Assembly (NCBI RefSeq): GCF_000718555.1
Contig: NZ_JOAN01000004.1
Coordinates: 186,001 to 250,000 of the forward strand
Length of the DNA stretch: 64,000 nucleotides
DNA from: Micromonospora chokoriensis
GTDB lineage: Bacteria; Actinomycetota; Actinomycetes; Mycobacteriales; Micromonosporaceae
Direction of reading: 5' to 3'
Part shown: positions 33,218-42,233 of the stretch, in pieces
Position numbering within the stretch: the first letter of the stretch is position 1
How the letters are laid out: each line of letters begins with the position of its first letter
Notes under the pieces: generated by a model
Seen by the model: only the letters and a program-made list of their open reading frames with translations
The model's database searches: none
Told to the model about the DNA's origin: nothing
Made by a program: the position numbers and the translations under genes

Positions 33218-33949
33218 TTAGTGCTTGGGGTTGGGGTTGGCGAAGGGGGTGGCTGGGGTGACTGTCAGGTCGGCTGGGGCGGGTAGGCCGTCGTCGATCG
33301 GGTCGGGGTTTCGGCGGCGGCGCCACGGGTGCGTCGCTGGCGCATCAGCCGGGCGGTCGTCTTCTGGTGGGCCACCAAGCGCGCCGGGCGGCGACAACCG
33401 CAGGGCGGCCGCGAACAGCACACAGGCGGCGAACGCCATCACCAGACCACGGCCGTACTCGGCCTGGAAGCCGTCCTGGGGCGAGTAGAAGAAGTTTCGC
33501 TGCCCAGGGTCGTTGAGGGTGGCCGTGGCGGCGACCAGCAGCGCCAGCAGGGCACCGGCCAGGGTGAGACCGGCCAGCCGGGCGTTCGGTCGCACCGCCG
33601 CCGTGCCGCGCAGCGCCAGCGCCACGGTGCAGACGAGGGCGAGAAGCCCGACCAGGTAGCCGACCCCGAAACCACCGACCTCGGACACCCCGGCGGGCAC
33701 CTCGATCGTGGAGTTTCCGTCGGGCCCGTCGTTCGGCAAGCTCATCACGAGCCACTCACCGACCAGCGAGGCGACCGCGGCCACCGCGCCCAGACCGGCG
33801 AGTATCAGGGGCAGCCGAGGGTCTTGCGCGAAGCCGGCCAGGGACCAACCGAACCGGCGCCGAGGGGCCGTGTCGACGGCTCCCCACTCGATCACGGCCG
33901 GGGCCTCGGACCGGTCGCCCTGCCGTGGGATTGGAAGCTCCTCGGACAT
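33218..33949 (-). CDS. Four-helix membrane protein of unknown function
   Basis: A 243-residue protein I do not recognise. A polar N-terminal segment of about 40 residues is followed by four predicted membrane helices (near residues 47-66, 95-113, 124-142 and 168-185), with an extracellular loop between helices 1 and 2 and a Pro/Asp/Arg-rich tail of about 55 residues. A ribosome-binding AAGGA lies upstream of ATG 33949. Confidence 0.65.
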   Translation of the reverse strand: MSEELPIPRQGDRSEAPAVIEWGAVDTAPRRRFGWSLAGFAQDPRLPLILAGLGAVAAVASLVGEWLVMSLPNDGPDGNSTIEVPAGVSEVGGFGVGYLVGLLALVCTVALALRGTAAVRPNARLAGLTLAGALLALLVAATATLNDPGQRNFFYSPQDGFQAEYGRGLVMAFAACVLFAAALRLSPPGALGGPPEDDRPADAPATHPWRRRRNPDPIDDGLPAPADLTVTPATPFANPNPKH

Positions 33950-34063
33950 CGGCCATCCTTCCGCCGGTCACGGATCTGGGTCGCATCATGGCACAGCCGG
34001 CTGGTGGTGACGGGGATCGCAGGGTGAGCGTGCCGGTCTGTCGCTCGGCGGTCGCCTTTCCGC

Positions 34064-34069
34064 TAGCGT
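34064..34069 (+). promoter_or_regulatory. -10 tagcgt before the OsmC gene
   Basis: It ends 7 nt before ATG 34077, consistent with a leaderless transcript. Confidence 0.45.
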
Positions 34070-34076
34070 TTGCCTC

Positions 34077-34508
34077 ATGCCTATCCGTACCGCTTCAGCA
34101 CAATGGCAGGGCAATCTCACCGAGGGCGCGGGCACCATCCGCACCGGTAAGGGCGGCCTGTCCGGCAACTACTCCTTCAAGTCGCGCTTCGAGGAGGGTG
34201 AGGGCACCAACCCCGAGGAGCTGATCGCCGCTGCGCACGCCGGCTGCTTCTCGATGGCGTTCTCGAAGGCGCTTGCCGACGCTGGCTCGACGGCCACCTC
34301 GGTCGAGACCACCGCCAAGGTCCACCTGGACAAGACCGACGCCGGCATGACCGTGACCCGGATCGATCTGGAGACCGTCGGCCAGGTCCCGGGGATCGAC
34401 GACGCCGAGTTCCAGAAGCTCGCCGAGGCCGCCAAGGCCAACTGCCCGATCTCCCGGCTGCTCTCGCCGGGTGCCGAGATCACCCTCAGCGCCCGCCTGG
34501 CCGCCTGA
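34077..34508 (+). CDS. osmC: OsmC family peroxiredoxin
   Basis: A 143-residue thiol peroxidase of the OsmC subfamily that reduces organic hydroperoxides. Features are the early ASAQWQGNLTEGAGTI strand, TNPEELIAAAHAGCFSMAFS with the first active cysteine, and AKANCPISRLLSPGAEITLSA with the second cysteine and the family end. The length matches E. coli OsmC. Its own -10 element indicates a single-gene transcript. Confidence 0.92.
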   Translation: MPIRTASAQWQGNLTEGAGTIRTGKGGLSGNYSFKSRFEEGEGTNPEELIAAAHAGCFSMAFSKALADAGSTATSVETTAKVHLDKTDAGMTVTRIDLETVGQVPGIDDAEFQKLAEAAKANCPISRLLSPGAEITLSARLAA

Positions 34509-34650
34509 CGAGTCGACCCACACCGCACGTCCACGGAGGGAGCCACCGCCCGGTCTCGGGTGGTCGCTTCTTCCGTGCATGTGCGGATCCCGGCCACGGT
34601 CGTCCAGCGGGACCGGGCCGCGGGCCTCCGCGTCGGGCACAATGGGCGAG

Positions 34651-35004
34651 GTGCCGGTGGAGATGAGCCGTGAGCGCTTCGAGGAGTTGGTCGGCGAAGC
34701 CCTCGACGAGGTGCCCGAAGAACTGCTCGGCCTGATGAACAACGTGGTGATCCTGGTCGAGGACGACCCGCCGCCGGGCGAGGTCGACCTGCTCGGCCTC
34801 TACGAGGGGCACGCGCTCACCGAGCGCGGCTGGGACTACTCCGGCGTGCTGCCCGACCGGATCTTCATCTACCGCCATCCGATCCTGCGGATCTGCGACA
34901 ACGACGAGGACGTCATCGACGAGGTGGCGGTGACCGTGGTGCACGAGATCGCCCACCACTTCGGCATCGACGACGCGCGGCTGCACGCGCTCGGCTGGGG
35001 CTGA
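34651..35004 (+). CDS. Zincin-like metallopeptidase family protein
   Basis: A 117-residue protein with a minimal metalloprotease motif, HEIAHHFGIDD, in which the HExxH histidines and a downstream Asp may bind zinc. The N-terminal EMSRERFEELVGEALDEVPEELL and ILVEDDPP blocks are typical of the small actinobacterial family. It has no signal peptide, so it acts in the cytoplasm; substrates are unknown. GTG 34651 is chosen because a cacaat -10-like hexamer ends 7 nt upstream; ATG 34642 is the alternative. Confidence 0.85.
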   Translation: MPVEMSRERFEELVGEALDEVPEELLGLMNNVVILVEDDPPPGEVDLLGLYEGHALTERGWDYSGVLPDRIFIYRHPILRICDNDEDVIDEVAVTVVHEIAHHFGIDDARLHALGWG

Positions 35005-35104
35005 AGCCCCGTCGCTGGCCCGCGCCGCGTGGCCGACCGTGCGCGGTTGCCGAGGTCGCCTACCGTCGGTGCAGCGAACGCGACCCTATTCAGGAGGCCC
35101 TTTC

Positions 35105-35827
35105 ATGCGCAGCGAGCTGTTCTCCGCGGAGAATCTGGAGAAGGAGTCCGCGCAGCCCGGCATGCGGTTGCAGAACTCCAAGATGTTGAAGATCGAGCTC
35201 AACGGCGAGGCGATGGCCCGGGTCGGGTCGATGGTCGCCTACCAGGGCAATGTGCAGTTCCAGGCGCTGGGCTCGGGCGGGCTCGGCAAGTTCCTCAAGC
35301 AGAAGCTCACCGGCGAGGGCGTCCCGCTGATGAAGGTCTCCGGCCAGGGTGACGTCTTCCTCGCCGAGCTGGCCAAGGACGTGCACATCATCGACCTGGA
35401 GCCGGGCGACGCCCTCTCCATCAACGGCTCCAGCGTGCTCGCCTTCGACTCCACCCTCCAGTACGACATCAGGATGGTCGGCGGCGCCGGGATGGCCTCC
35501 TCGTCTGGCCTGTTCAACTGTGTGTTCAGCGGCTACGGGCGGATCGCCATCACCACCAAGGGCACCCCGGTCGTGCTGAACGTGGACGCCCCGACGTACG
35601 TCGACCCGCAGGCCGCGGTCTGCTGGTCGGCCAACCTCCAGACCGGCTACCACCGTGCCGAGCAGCTCGGCCTCGGCACGCTGCTCGGCCGCCGCACCGG
35701 TGAGTCGTTCACCATGAGCTTCGCCGGGCAGGGCTTCGTGGTGGTGCAGCCGTCCGAGGAGCCGCCGGTCATGGGCAGCGGCCAGCAGCAGCAGGAGGGC
35801 GGTCTGCTCGGCGGTCTGTTGAGCTGA
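35105..35827 (+). CDS. AIM24 family protein
   Basis: A 240-residue protein of the AIM24/TerD-neighbour type, a beta-rich fold found widely in bacteria and in mitochondria (AIM24). Typical blocks are LKIELNGEAMARVGSMVAYQGNVQF, the GQGDVFLAELAKDVHIIDLEPGD strand and NVDAPTYVDPQAAVCWSANL. The C terminus is Gln/Gly-rich. The biochemical role is not established. AGGAGG lies 7 nt before the ATG. It is convergent with pheA. Confidence 0.88.
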   Translation: MRSELFSAENLEKESAQPGMRLQNSKMLKIELNGEAMARVGSMVAYQGNVQFQALGSGGLGKFLKQKLTGEGVPLMKVSGQGDVFLAELAKDVHIIDLEPGDALSINGSSVLAFDSTLQYDIRMVGGAGMASSSGLFNCVFSGYGRIAITTKGTPVVLNVDAPTYVDPQAAVCWSANLQTGYHRAEQLGLGTLLGRRTGESFTMSFAGQGFVVVQPSEEPPVMGSGQQQQEGGLLGGLLS

Positions 35828-35873
35828 CCAGAGTGGCGCGGGCGCTCCGGGTCTGCTGGGGCGCCCCGCACGG

Positions 35874-36830
35874 TCAGGTCAACTCACCGGTGCGCAGCCG
35901 GGTCAGCCAGGCCGCCGCGTCGGCGTAGTCGACGTCGGAGAGGCCCGTCGGCGCGGGCACCGGGCGTTCGCCCGCCGCCTCCGCCCACCGGTGTCGGGGA
36001 TAGGAGCCCAGGAAGCGGACGTCGGCGCAGACCCGGCGGAGCCCCTGCAACGCCTCGCCCAGGCGTACGTCGGCCACGTGGCCGGTGCAGTCCAGGAAGA
36101 AGACGTAGCGGCCGAGCGCCTCGCCGGTCGGACGGGACTCGATCCGGGTCAGGTTGACCCCACGGACGGCCAGCTCCATCAGCACGGACAGCAGCGCGCC
36201 GACCCGGTCGTGGGCGATGTAGACCGCGAGCGAGGTGAGGTCGTCACCGGTCGGCGGTGGTGGTGGCCCGGGGCGGGACACCAGCACGAACCGGGTCACC
36301 GCGTCCGGGTGGTCGGCGATCTTGTCGGCGAGGGTGGTGAGGCGGTGCCGGGCGGCTCCGATCGGCGCGCAGATCGCCGCGTCGTACTCGCCCGTGCCGG
36401 CACCGGCGGCGGCCGCGCCGTTGGAGAGCACGTCCACCACCACGGCATCGGGCAGGTGGTTACGCAGCCAGTCCCGGCACTGAGTGGACGCCTGCGGATG
36501 GGCCGCCACGGTGCCGATCGAGGTCGGTGAGGTGCCGGACCGCGCGGCGAGCACGAACTCCACCGGCAGGATCACCTCCCGGGTGATCACCAACGGCTCG
36601 CCCTCGGCCATCTCGTCCAGCGTGACGCCCACCGCGCCGCCGATCGAGTTTTCCAGTGGCACCAGCGCGGCGTCGGCGTCGCCGGCCCGGACGCTGTCCA
36701 GCGCCTCCCCGACGCTGCGAGCGGGCGTACGCGTGCCGCGCTCGGCGGCGGGGATGGAGCGCAGGGCCTGCTCGGCGAAGGTGCCCTCCGGCCCGAGGTA
36801 GACGAAACGTGTCGGCGGTGTTCCCGGCAT
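35874..36830 (-). CDS. pheA: Prephenate dehydratase
   Basis: A 318-residue monofunctional enzyme that converts prephenate to phenylpyruvate for phenylalanine synthesis. The catalytic domain holds FVYLGPEGTFAEQAL, VPLENSIGGAV, AHPQASTQCRDWL and the TRF motif (AVTRFVLV) with the catalytic Thr. A C-terminal ACT domain carries the Phe-binding ESRPTG and gives feedback inhibition. The ATG at 36830 follows a taggct -10 by exactly 7 nt; a longer frame upstream (to 36881) is rejected for that reason. Confidence 0.95.
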   Translation of the reverse strand: MPGTPPTRFVYLGPEGTFAEQALRSIPAAERGTRTPARSVGEALDSVRAGDADAALVPLENSIGGAVGVTLDEMAEGEPLVITREVILPVEFVLAARSGTSPTSIGTVAAHPQASTQCRDWLRNHLPDAVVVDVLSNGAAAAGAGTGEYDAAICAPIGAARHRLTTLADKIADHPDAVTRFVLVSRPGPPPPPTGDDLTSLAVYIAHDRVGALLSVLMELAVRGVNLTRIESRPTGEALGRYVFFLDCTGHVADVRLGEALQGLRRVCADVRFLGSYPRHRWAEAAGERPVPAPTGLSDVDYADAAAWLTRLRTGELT

Positions 36831-36837
36831 GCCGACC

Positions 36838-36843
36838 AGCCTA
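36838..36843 (-). promoter_or_regulatory. -10 taggct of pheA
   Basis: It lies 7 nt before ATG 36830 on the minus strand and decides the start codon. Confidence 0.5.
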
Positions 36844-37467
36844 CGCACCCGGCCCGTTGGCCGGACCGGCGTCGCAGGCAAGGGTGCGGATCCCCGCCGG
36901 GGCGGTGGCGCGTATCTCGATGGTGCAGACGTCGGTGCCGGCGGTGACCAGCACCGGGGCGCTGGACTTGCCCCGGGTGACGACCTGGAGCTCCTCGTGC
37001 CCGGTCACCTCCAGCACAGTGAACTGCCAGTCAGCGGCACAGAGCGGCCCGGTGCGGACCTTGACCCGGACGTTCGCCGGCAGAACTCCGGCCTGGCCGC
37101 GCAGCAGTTGCACCACCCGCTGCCCGGTAGGCCCGTTTCGGCAGGCCGCCGCGACCAGCCCGGCATCCGGGGTGGGCGTGACCGTACCGAGAGGCGGTGC
37201 GGTGACCGGCGAGGTGGCGGGTGTGGTGCTCGGGCCGGATGCCGTCGGGGCCGCGGTGTGGGTGGGCACGCTGGTCGGCTCTCCCAGCCCGGGTGGGGCT
37301 CCACAGCCGGCGAGCGCCGCGACGGCGAGCGCGGCGAGCGCCATCGCCAGGACCCGGGCGGTAGCCCGCCCAGGAGCGCGATCGGCTGCTCGGCCAGGAG
37401 TCGCCGGTGAGGTGTGAATCGTCGCCCGCGGTGAGGGGGACGTGGGGCGGGGCGGGGTGAACGGCAC
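36841..37467 (-). CDS. Putative secreted lipoprotein, Thr/Pro-rich
   Basis: A 208-residue protein not assigned to a family. After a basic, poorly conserved N terminus of about 35 residues there is a signal helix (RVLAMALAALAVAALAGC) with a good lipobox. A Thr/Pro linker and a compact extracellular domain of about 100 residues with three cysteines follow. The true start may be nearer the signal helix. It lies directly upstream of pheA on the same strand. Confidence 0.6.
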   Translation of the reverse strand: MPFTPPRPTSPSPRATIHTSPATPGRAADRAPGRATARVLAMALAALAVAALAGCGAPPGLGEPTSVPTHTAAPTASGPSTTPATSPVTAPPLGTVTPTPDAGLVAAACRNGPTGQRVVQLLRGQAGVLPANVRVKVRTGPLCAADWQFTVLEVTGHEELQVVTRGKSSAPVLVTAGTDVCTIEIRATAPAGIRTLACDAGPANGPGA

Positions 37468-37552
37468 GGGCCGATCCTCGGGACATCGGAGAATTTTTCG
37501 CGGCCGGGGGTGGCCGAGCCCATCGTAGGGCGAGCGGCCGATCGGGTGAAGG

Positions 37553-37942
37553 TCAGCCGGTGACGCGGTGCCCGGCGCGCTGGAGCGCGGCCGTGCCCTC
37601 GGTCAGCCGGACGGTCGGCACCAGCAGGTAGTCGGTGTCGAACGTGGAGAACGTGACGGCGCTGACCCGCGCCTCGGCGAGCGGGTCGACCAGCGCGGCG
37701 AGGCCCCCGGCGCCGGCCAGCGCCACCGGGACGGTGACCCGCAGACAGCGCCACGTCGTCTCCAGAACGGCCTGCGCCGGCGCCCGGTCGGTCGGGCAGA
37801 TTACGGAGATCCCGTCGGAGGTCCAGCTCACCGTCACCACGTCCGCGCCACGAAGCCCGCTCGACAACGCGTACGGCAGGGTGGCGCCGACGGCCAACCG
37901 GCACACAGCGTATTCCCCCGGCAGCAGAGCGATATCGAGCAT
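37553..37942 (-). CDS. ACT domain-containing protein
   Basis: A 129-residue protein made of two ACT-like repeats (PGEYAVCRLAVGA... and WRCLRVTVPVALAGAGGLAALVDPLAEARVSAVTFSTFDTDYLLV). Such small proteins, related to the regulatory part of aspartokinases, bind amino acids as sensors. No enzyme domain is attached. It is close to pheA, but separate by strand spacing, so a link to aromatic amino acid control is only a possibility. Confidence 0.78.
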   Translation of the reverse strand: MLDIALLPGEYAVCRLAVGATLPYALSSGLRGADVVTVSWTSDGISVICPTDRAPAQAVLETTWRCLRVTVPVALAGAGGLAALVDPLAEARVSAVTFSTFDTDYLLVPTVRLTEGTAALQRAGHRVTG

Positions 37943-38017
37943 GAGGGCACCCTACGGCCTTCGTGTGGGCCCATCCGCACAACGACGCGTGCGGCGGAGG
38001 ACAACCTCCGCCGCAGG

Positions 38018-38476
38018 TCAGACCTCGGAGAAAAAGGTGAGGGAGCCGGCGACAGTGCCCTCGGTGAGCACCGGGGTGGAGATCGCGTCGACGGTCGCGT
38101 CGGAGCTGTTCGCCGAGGCGGCCTGCACCCGCAGTAGCCCACGGGCGAGGCGGCCGGAGGAGAGCGCCAACAGCGGCGGGATCTTGTCGATCTCGGCTTC
38201 GGCCAGCTCGCACCGGTTGGCCGTGAAGTCGAGCAGGCGTAGCCCGCCGTCGAGCAGCGGTCGCCCGATCAGCCCGGCTGGCTCGCCCAGACAGAGCAGC
38301 TCGCAGCCGGCCGTGGAGATCGCCACCACCCGGGTGTGTGCGTCGATCAGCAGACACGGCTCATCGGCCCGGGAGACGGTCGAGGACCATTGGCCGACGT
38401 TGTCGCACTCCGGCTCTGTCGATGCCCGCGCCGCCGGCACGAACGCCTCCGAGAGCGAAAGTTCGACGTGGGCCAC
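38018..38476 (-). CDS. PAS-like sensor domain protein
   Basis: A 152-residue single-domain protein. The middle region EPCLLIDAHTRVVAISTAGCELLCLGEPAGLIGRPLLDG has the pattern of a PAS fold, and the end (TVAGSLTFFSEV) closes the sheet. It has no output domain, so it may act by protein-protein contact. The GTG at 38476 is preferred because GGAGG lies 5 nt upstream; an in-frame ATG at 38509 lacks a site. Confidence 0.65.
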   Translation of the reverse strand: MAHVELSLSEAFVPAARASTEPECDNVGQWSSTVSRADEPCLLIDAHTRVVAISTAGCELLCLGEPAGLIGRPLLDGGLRLLDFTANRCELAEAEIDKIPPLLALSSGRLARGLLRVQAASANSSDATVDAISTPVLTEGTVAGSLTFFSEV

Positions 38477-38644
38477 CGCGCCTCCTATGTGCACCGATCG
38501 ACTGTCCACGCTAGCGGGTCGCCGACGGAATCACCGAGCGCACCGGGTCACCGAGCCGCGCAGCGTGAACCGAGGCGACCGGTGACGGCGCGGAGACCGG
38601 CGAGGTAACGGGGGGACCGGAGCCGCGTGGCGTCGCCGATGACG

Positions 38645-39382
38645 TTACCGGTGGTGGGCCTGCTTGTCAGCGGCCGTTCGGCCCTCGTCGTACCACCGGT
38701 AGTCGGCGGTTGGACGGTACGTGCCGTTCAGCCAGGTGCCGGGGTGTTGTGCGACCCGGGAAAGCTTCTCGGCGGTGGCGGGGCTGATCCGGCTGCCACC
38801 GGCCACGAGCAGCCGGTCCAGTTCCCGGTGGGTGGCCATCAGGCAGTCCTTCGGGAGGCCGTAGACGCTGATCACGCCTGAGCCGACGAAGGTCAACACC
38901 GGCGTGACCGGAACAGTCAGCCCCACCGCGTCGGAGAGGGCCTTGCTGGCCCGCCTGGCGTCCCGACGGGACTCAGCCACGTACGGGGGTCGCTTGCCGT
39001 TGATCTGCACCACGTCCCCGGCGACGAGCACTCTGGCTCGGCCGTGGTCGGCGATGGTCACGGCAAAGAGGCCACTCGGCCCGATGGCGAGGAACCCGGC
39101 TCGATCGTCCTGACCGCGGTCGAGGACGTCTGTCACGTCGGTGCGCGGCCACTCGATCACATGCCAGGCAGGCCCGAGGTGGTCGAGTTGGCCCAGCGCT
39201 CGTGCCCCAGCCGCCTCCAGGCGGCGTGCACCTCGCTCGGCCCGACGTCGGCGGGCCCATTCGAGCGGTGTTGGACGGACTGGCTCGAGCACCCCCGGCG
39301 ACTCGACGCGGGGGTGTGGCACCGCGACGGGCGGCAGTGCCCGAGCGGACGGTACGGCTCGTCGTGCGGGAAAGACAGTCAT
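38645..39382 (-). CDS. NERD-like (nuclease-related) domain protein
   Basis: A 245-residue protein with an Arg/Pro-rich N terminus and a middle region (LDHLGPAWHVIEWPRTDVTDVLDRGQDDRAGFLAIGPSGLFAVTIADHG) that resembles the nuclease-related NERD fold. There the usual I-D-H-x-x-x-G-P-x-G-V-F pattern is altered (RAGFLAIGPSGLF), and the Asp/Glu/Lys nuclease residues are not all clear. It may be inactive. Its start at 39382 is divergent from the arginine deiminase gene. Confidence 0.6.
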   Translation of the reverse strand: MTVFPARRAVPSARALPPVAVPHPRVESPGVLEPVRPTPLEWARRRRAERGARRLEAAGARALGQLDHLGPAWHVIEWPRTDVTDVLDRGQDDRAGFLAIGPSGLFAVTIADHGRARVLVAGDVVQINGKRPPYVAESRRDARRASKALSDAVGLTVPVTPVLTFVGSGVISVYGLPKDCLMATHRELDRLLVAGGSRISPATAEKLSRVAQHPGTWLNGTYRPTADYRWYDEGRTAADKQAHHR

Positions 39383-39477
39383 CGCGACCTCCGGCAAAAG
39401 GTCCCTCGAAGTTATGTCCTCACTACCCTACGTTGCTACTACCCGTGTTCGGCAAGCCGGAGCGCCGGAATGACTCA

Positions 39478-39498
39478 GGATGAATGCCATATTCATCC
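39478..39498. promoter_or_regulatory. ARG-box-like operator upstream of arcA
   Basis: ggatgaat-gccat-attcatcc is a perfect 8-bp inverted repeat with a 5-nt spacer. The core tgaat...attca is the half-site of arginine-repressor (ArgR/AhrC) boxes, except that those usually have a 4-nt spacer. Confidence 0.5.
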
Positions 39499-39533
39499 AC
39501 AGTTCTTTTCTCGGATGCCGCGAAACCCTGCCC

Positions 39534-39539
39534 TACGCT
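39534..39539 (+). promoter_or_regulatory. -10 tacgct of arcA
   Basis: It ends 6 nt before GTG 39546, favouring that start over an in-frame codon at 39480 that would lie inside the operator. Confidence 0.5.
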
Positions 39540-39545
39540 GCGGGA

Positions 39546-40763
39546 GTGACCCACTACGTCGACAGCGAAGTCGGCCGGCTCGGCACCGTACTGCTGCACC
39601 GGCCCGGCCCCGAACTGGCCCGGCTCACCCCGCGCAACAACGACTCGCTCCTGTTCGACGCGATCCCCTGGGTGGGGCGTGCCCAGGAGGAGCACGACGC
39701 GTTCGCCGCCGCCCTGCGCGAGCGCGGCGTCGAGGTGCTCTACCTGGCCACCCTGCTGGCCGAGACGCTTGCCGTCGCGGACGCCCGTGCCGAACTCACC
39801 GAGCAGGTGCTGCGTTCCCGACGGCTCGGCGACACGCTGCGCGCCCGCGTCGCCGACCACCTCTCCTACCTGGACCCGGCCGCCCTGGCCGACGTGCTCA
39901 CCGCCGGGCTGGCCCACGAGGAGCTGCGGATCAGCTCGGAGCGACCGGGTGGGCTGGTCTACACGCTGATGGACCGACACGACTTCGTCATCGATCCGTT
40001 GCCCAACCTGCTGTTCACCCGCGACTCGTCGCTGTGGATCGGCGATCGGGTCGGTGTCACCAGCCTGGCCATGCCGGCCCGCCGCCGCGAGACCACCCTG
40101 ACCGACGCCATCTACCGCCACCACCCCCGGTTCGCCGGCACCGAGTTCGTCTACCGCCCCAGCCTTGAGCACCTGGAGGGCGGGGACGTGCTGCTGCTCG
40201 CACCCGGGGTGCTGGCCGTCGGGGTGGGTGAGCGGACGACACCGGCTGGCGCCGAACGCCTCGGCCGGCAGGTCTTCGCCGCCGGCCTGGCCCACACCAT
40301 CCTGGTGGTGCCGATCGCCCAGAAACGCGCCACCATGCACCTCGACACCGTGTGCACGATGGTCGACGTGGACGCCGTACTCATGTATCCCAACATCGCG
40401 AGCACGCTGTCCGCGTACACGGTGATCGCCGGCGCGGACGGTGCGGACCCGCGGGTGGACGGCCCGGCGCCGTTCCTGCGGGCCGCCGCCGACGCGATGG
40501 ACCTCGACCTGCTCCGGGTCATCGACACCGGGCTGGATCCGGTCACCGCGGAACGTGAGCAGTGGGATGACGGCAACAACACCCTCGCGCTGGCCCCCCG
40601 GCTCTGTGTCGGCTACGAGCGCAACACCGAGACCAACGCCCAACTTGAGCGGGCCGGCATCGAGGTGATCCCGATCGCCGGCTCTGAGCTGGGCTCCGGC
40701 CGGGGCGGGCCGCGCTGCATGTCCTGCCCGATCACCCGCGAGCCGCTATCCGTCACCGGCTGA
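39546..40763 (+). CDS. arcA: Arginine deiminase
   Basis: A 405-residue enzyme that hydrolyses L-arginine to citrulline and ammonia. Motifs in order: [44 protein letters not shown] (catalytic His and Asp), DDGNNTLAL, and the catalytic Cys near the end in RCMSCPI. Length and start match the family. No carbamate kinase or ornithine carbamoyltransferase follows, so the usual arc operon is missing. A palindrome spans the stop codon. Confidence 0.93.
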   Translation: MTHYVDSEVGRLGTVLLHRPGPELARLTPRNNDSLLFDAIPWVGRAQEEHDAFAAALRERGVEVLYLATLLAETLAVADARAELTEQVLRSRRLGDTLRARVADHLSYLDPAALADVLTAGLAHEELRISSERPGGLVYTLMDRHDFVIDPLPNLLFTRDSSLWIGDRVGVTSLAMPARRRETTLTDAIYRHHPRFAGTEFVYRPSLEHLEGGDVLLLAPGVLAVGVGERTTPAGAERLGRQVFAAGLAHTILVVPIAQKRATMHLDTVCTMVDVDAVLMYPNIASTLSAYTVIAGADGADPRVDGPAPFLRAAADAMDLDLLRVIDTGLDPVTAEREQWDDGNNTLALAPRLCVGYERNTETNAQLERAGIEVIPIAGSELGSGRGGPRCMSCPITREPLSVTG

Positions 40764-40780
40764 GCGGCGACGGATAGCGG
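40743..40780. terminator. Inverted repeat spanning the arcA stop codon
   Basis: Two 12-base arms (40743-40754 and 40769-40780) are exact complements with a 14-nt loop that contains the TGA stop at 40761-40763. It lies between two convergent genes and may act as a terminator. Confidence 0.6.
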
Positions 40781-40809
40781 GCTCTACGGTTCAGCGGGAC
40801 GGCTCCGGC

Positions 40810-41697
40810 TCAGCGCAGGGTGAGCTGGCGACCGAGCAGCCCCTGGCGGGACCGGCGGCCGGCGGCGTCGAGCGGGTCGGTGACGGTGAGCGCCTCGGCG
40901 TACCGCTTGGCGAAATGCGCCACCGGCTCCTCCCACTCGGCAGCCGGGGTCTGCTCCGGCAGATCCCAGACCGGCACCAGTCGACCGTGCGCGCGGAACA
41001 TGCCGGCGAACTTGGTCTGCTCGCCGAGCGTCAGCGTGCCGGCCGCGCCAAGCCGGGCCAGCGCGTCCAGGGCGGCGTCCTCGTCGTCCGGCAGCACCCA
41101 CCGCACGTGGGCCTTCTCGGGGACCTGACACCAGTACGCGGCCTTGGCCGCGGTCAGCCGCACCGTTGGGTAGATGGCCGCGTTCGCCCGCTCCAGGGAC
41201 GCCTGGACGGTCGGATCGTCGGCAGCCCCGGGGTCGAGCCAGAAGTCGAAACCGTCGTGCATGCTGATGTCCAGTGGACCGTCCACGAGGACGTCCTGCA
41301 GCCGGGGGCCGGGGCCGGGCAGTGGCGGCACGGCCACCTGGCCACCCGGCTCGGTGCGCAGCGCGCAGAGCAGCGCGTCGGCCAGATCCCGGGAGACGTC
41401 GCCGGACTGCTGGTGGCGCTGGAGACCGATGAGCACGCGGCCGTCCGGCTTGGAGATCGCCGGGGCGGCCATCGGCAGCACCGTGGCGAGCGTCGCCGCC
41501 CGGTCACCGAACTCCTCGACCAGGGCGGGCGCCAGCCGCAGCGGCGCGGAGGCGGCGGGCACCAGCTCGCGCAGCGCGATCCACTCGGACTCGTCGACCA
41601 ACCCATCGAACGGACGCGGCACGAAGACGTCCCGCACCTTGTCGCGGCGGGGGGTGGTGTCGGCGGTGGTGCGCTGGCTCTTTCGACGCTTACTCAC
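40810..41697 (-). CDS. DUF5926 family protein
   Basis: A 295-residue actinobacterial protein of unknown function. The basic start (MSKRRKSQRTTADTTPRRDKV) is followed by VFVPRPFDGLVDESEWIALRELVPAASAPL and a second half with YPTVRLTAAKAAYW and the late HFAKRYAEAL. It has no signal or membrane helices. It is the last gene of a same-strand run with the ATPase and sensor kinase. Confidence 0.8.
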   Translation of the reverse strand: MSKRRKSQRTTADTTPRRDKVRDVFVPRPFDGLVDESEWIALRELVPAASAPLRLAPALVEEFGDRAATLATVLPMAAPAISKPDGRVLIGLQRHQQSGDVSRDLADALLCALRTEPGGQVAVPPLPGPGPRLQDVLVDGPLDISMHDGFDFWLDPGAADDPTVQASLERANAAIYPTVRLTAAKAAYWCQVPEKAHVRWVLPDDEDAALDALARLGAAGTLTLGEQTKFAGMFRAHGRLVPVWDLPEQTPAAEWEEPVAHFAKRYAEALTVTDPLDAAGRRSRQGLLGRQLTLR

Positions 41698-41756
41698 GGC
41701 GTCACAGCCTAGAGCTTCGACCGGCCCGCCGTGGCCGGGACCCGCCCGATGCGCAC

Positions 41757-42218
41757 TCAGCCGGCCGCCACCAGGTCGGGTCGAGGTGCCGGCACCGGGT
41801 CGAACTCTGCCCAGACCCGCTGGCCCATGCCGTCCTGCTCGACGCCCCAGCGGGTGGCCAGGCCGACCACGATGTGCAGCCCGCGTCCGTCCGCCGCGTC
41901 CGGGCTGGCCGCCCGGAGACGTGGCCCGGTGCTCGCGCCGCCGTCGGTGACGCACAGCTGGATCAGCGAGCCCTCGACCGCGGGCCGCAGCCGCCAGGCA
42001 ACCCGGATCACACCGCCGGGCAGAGGTCTGGCGTGCCGCACCGCGTTGCCCACCAGCTCCGCCAGCACGGCGATCAGATCCGCGAGGAGCGTCGGGGGTA
42101 CGACGTCCGCCAGTTCGGCGGCGAGGCGGTGCCGGGCCAGCCGTGCCCCGCCCGGGTGGTGGGGAACCACCACGCACCAGGCTCGATCTCTCGCTGCCGC
42201 TGCCACCGTCGCCTCCAC
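41757..42218 (-). CDS. Anti-sigma-like ATP-binding protein (RsbW family)
   Basis: A 153-residue HATPase_c domain protein. The N-box is ELVGNAVRHARPLPGG and the G1/G2 loops are DGGA...GRGLHIVVGLATRWG. Such proteins phosphorylate or sequester anti-anti-sigma factors, or act as partner kinases. It starts 15 bp after the stop of the sensor kinase on the same strand, so it belongs to the same transcript. GTG 42218 has GAGGTGG upstream; GTG 42206 is an alternative. Confidence 0.82.
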   Translation of the reverse strand: MEATVAAAARDRAWCVVVPHHPGGARLARHRLAAELADVVPPTLLADLIAVLAELVGNAVRHARPLPGGVIRVAWRLRPAVEGSLIQLCVTDGGASTGPRLRAASPDAADGRGLHIVVGLATRWGVEQDGMGQRVWAEFDPVPAPRPDLVAAG

Positions 42219-42233
42219 GTCGCGCCACCTCGG

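Noticed and set aside
35828..35873. Imperfect GC-rich inverted repeat between AIM24 and pheA
   Set aside because: Several mismatches in the arms; too weak to call a terminator with confidence.
39493..39501. DnaA-like tcatccaca in the arcA upstream region
   Set aside because: It is part of the right arm of the ARG-box-like palindrome, which explains it better.
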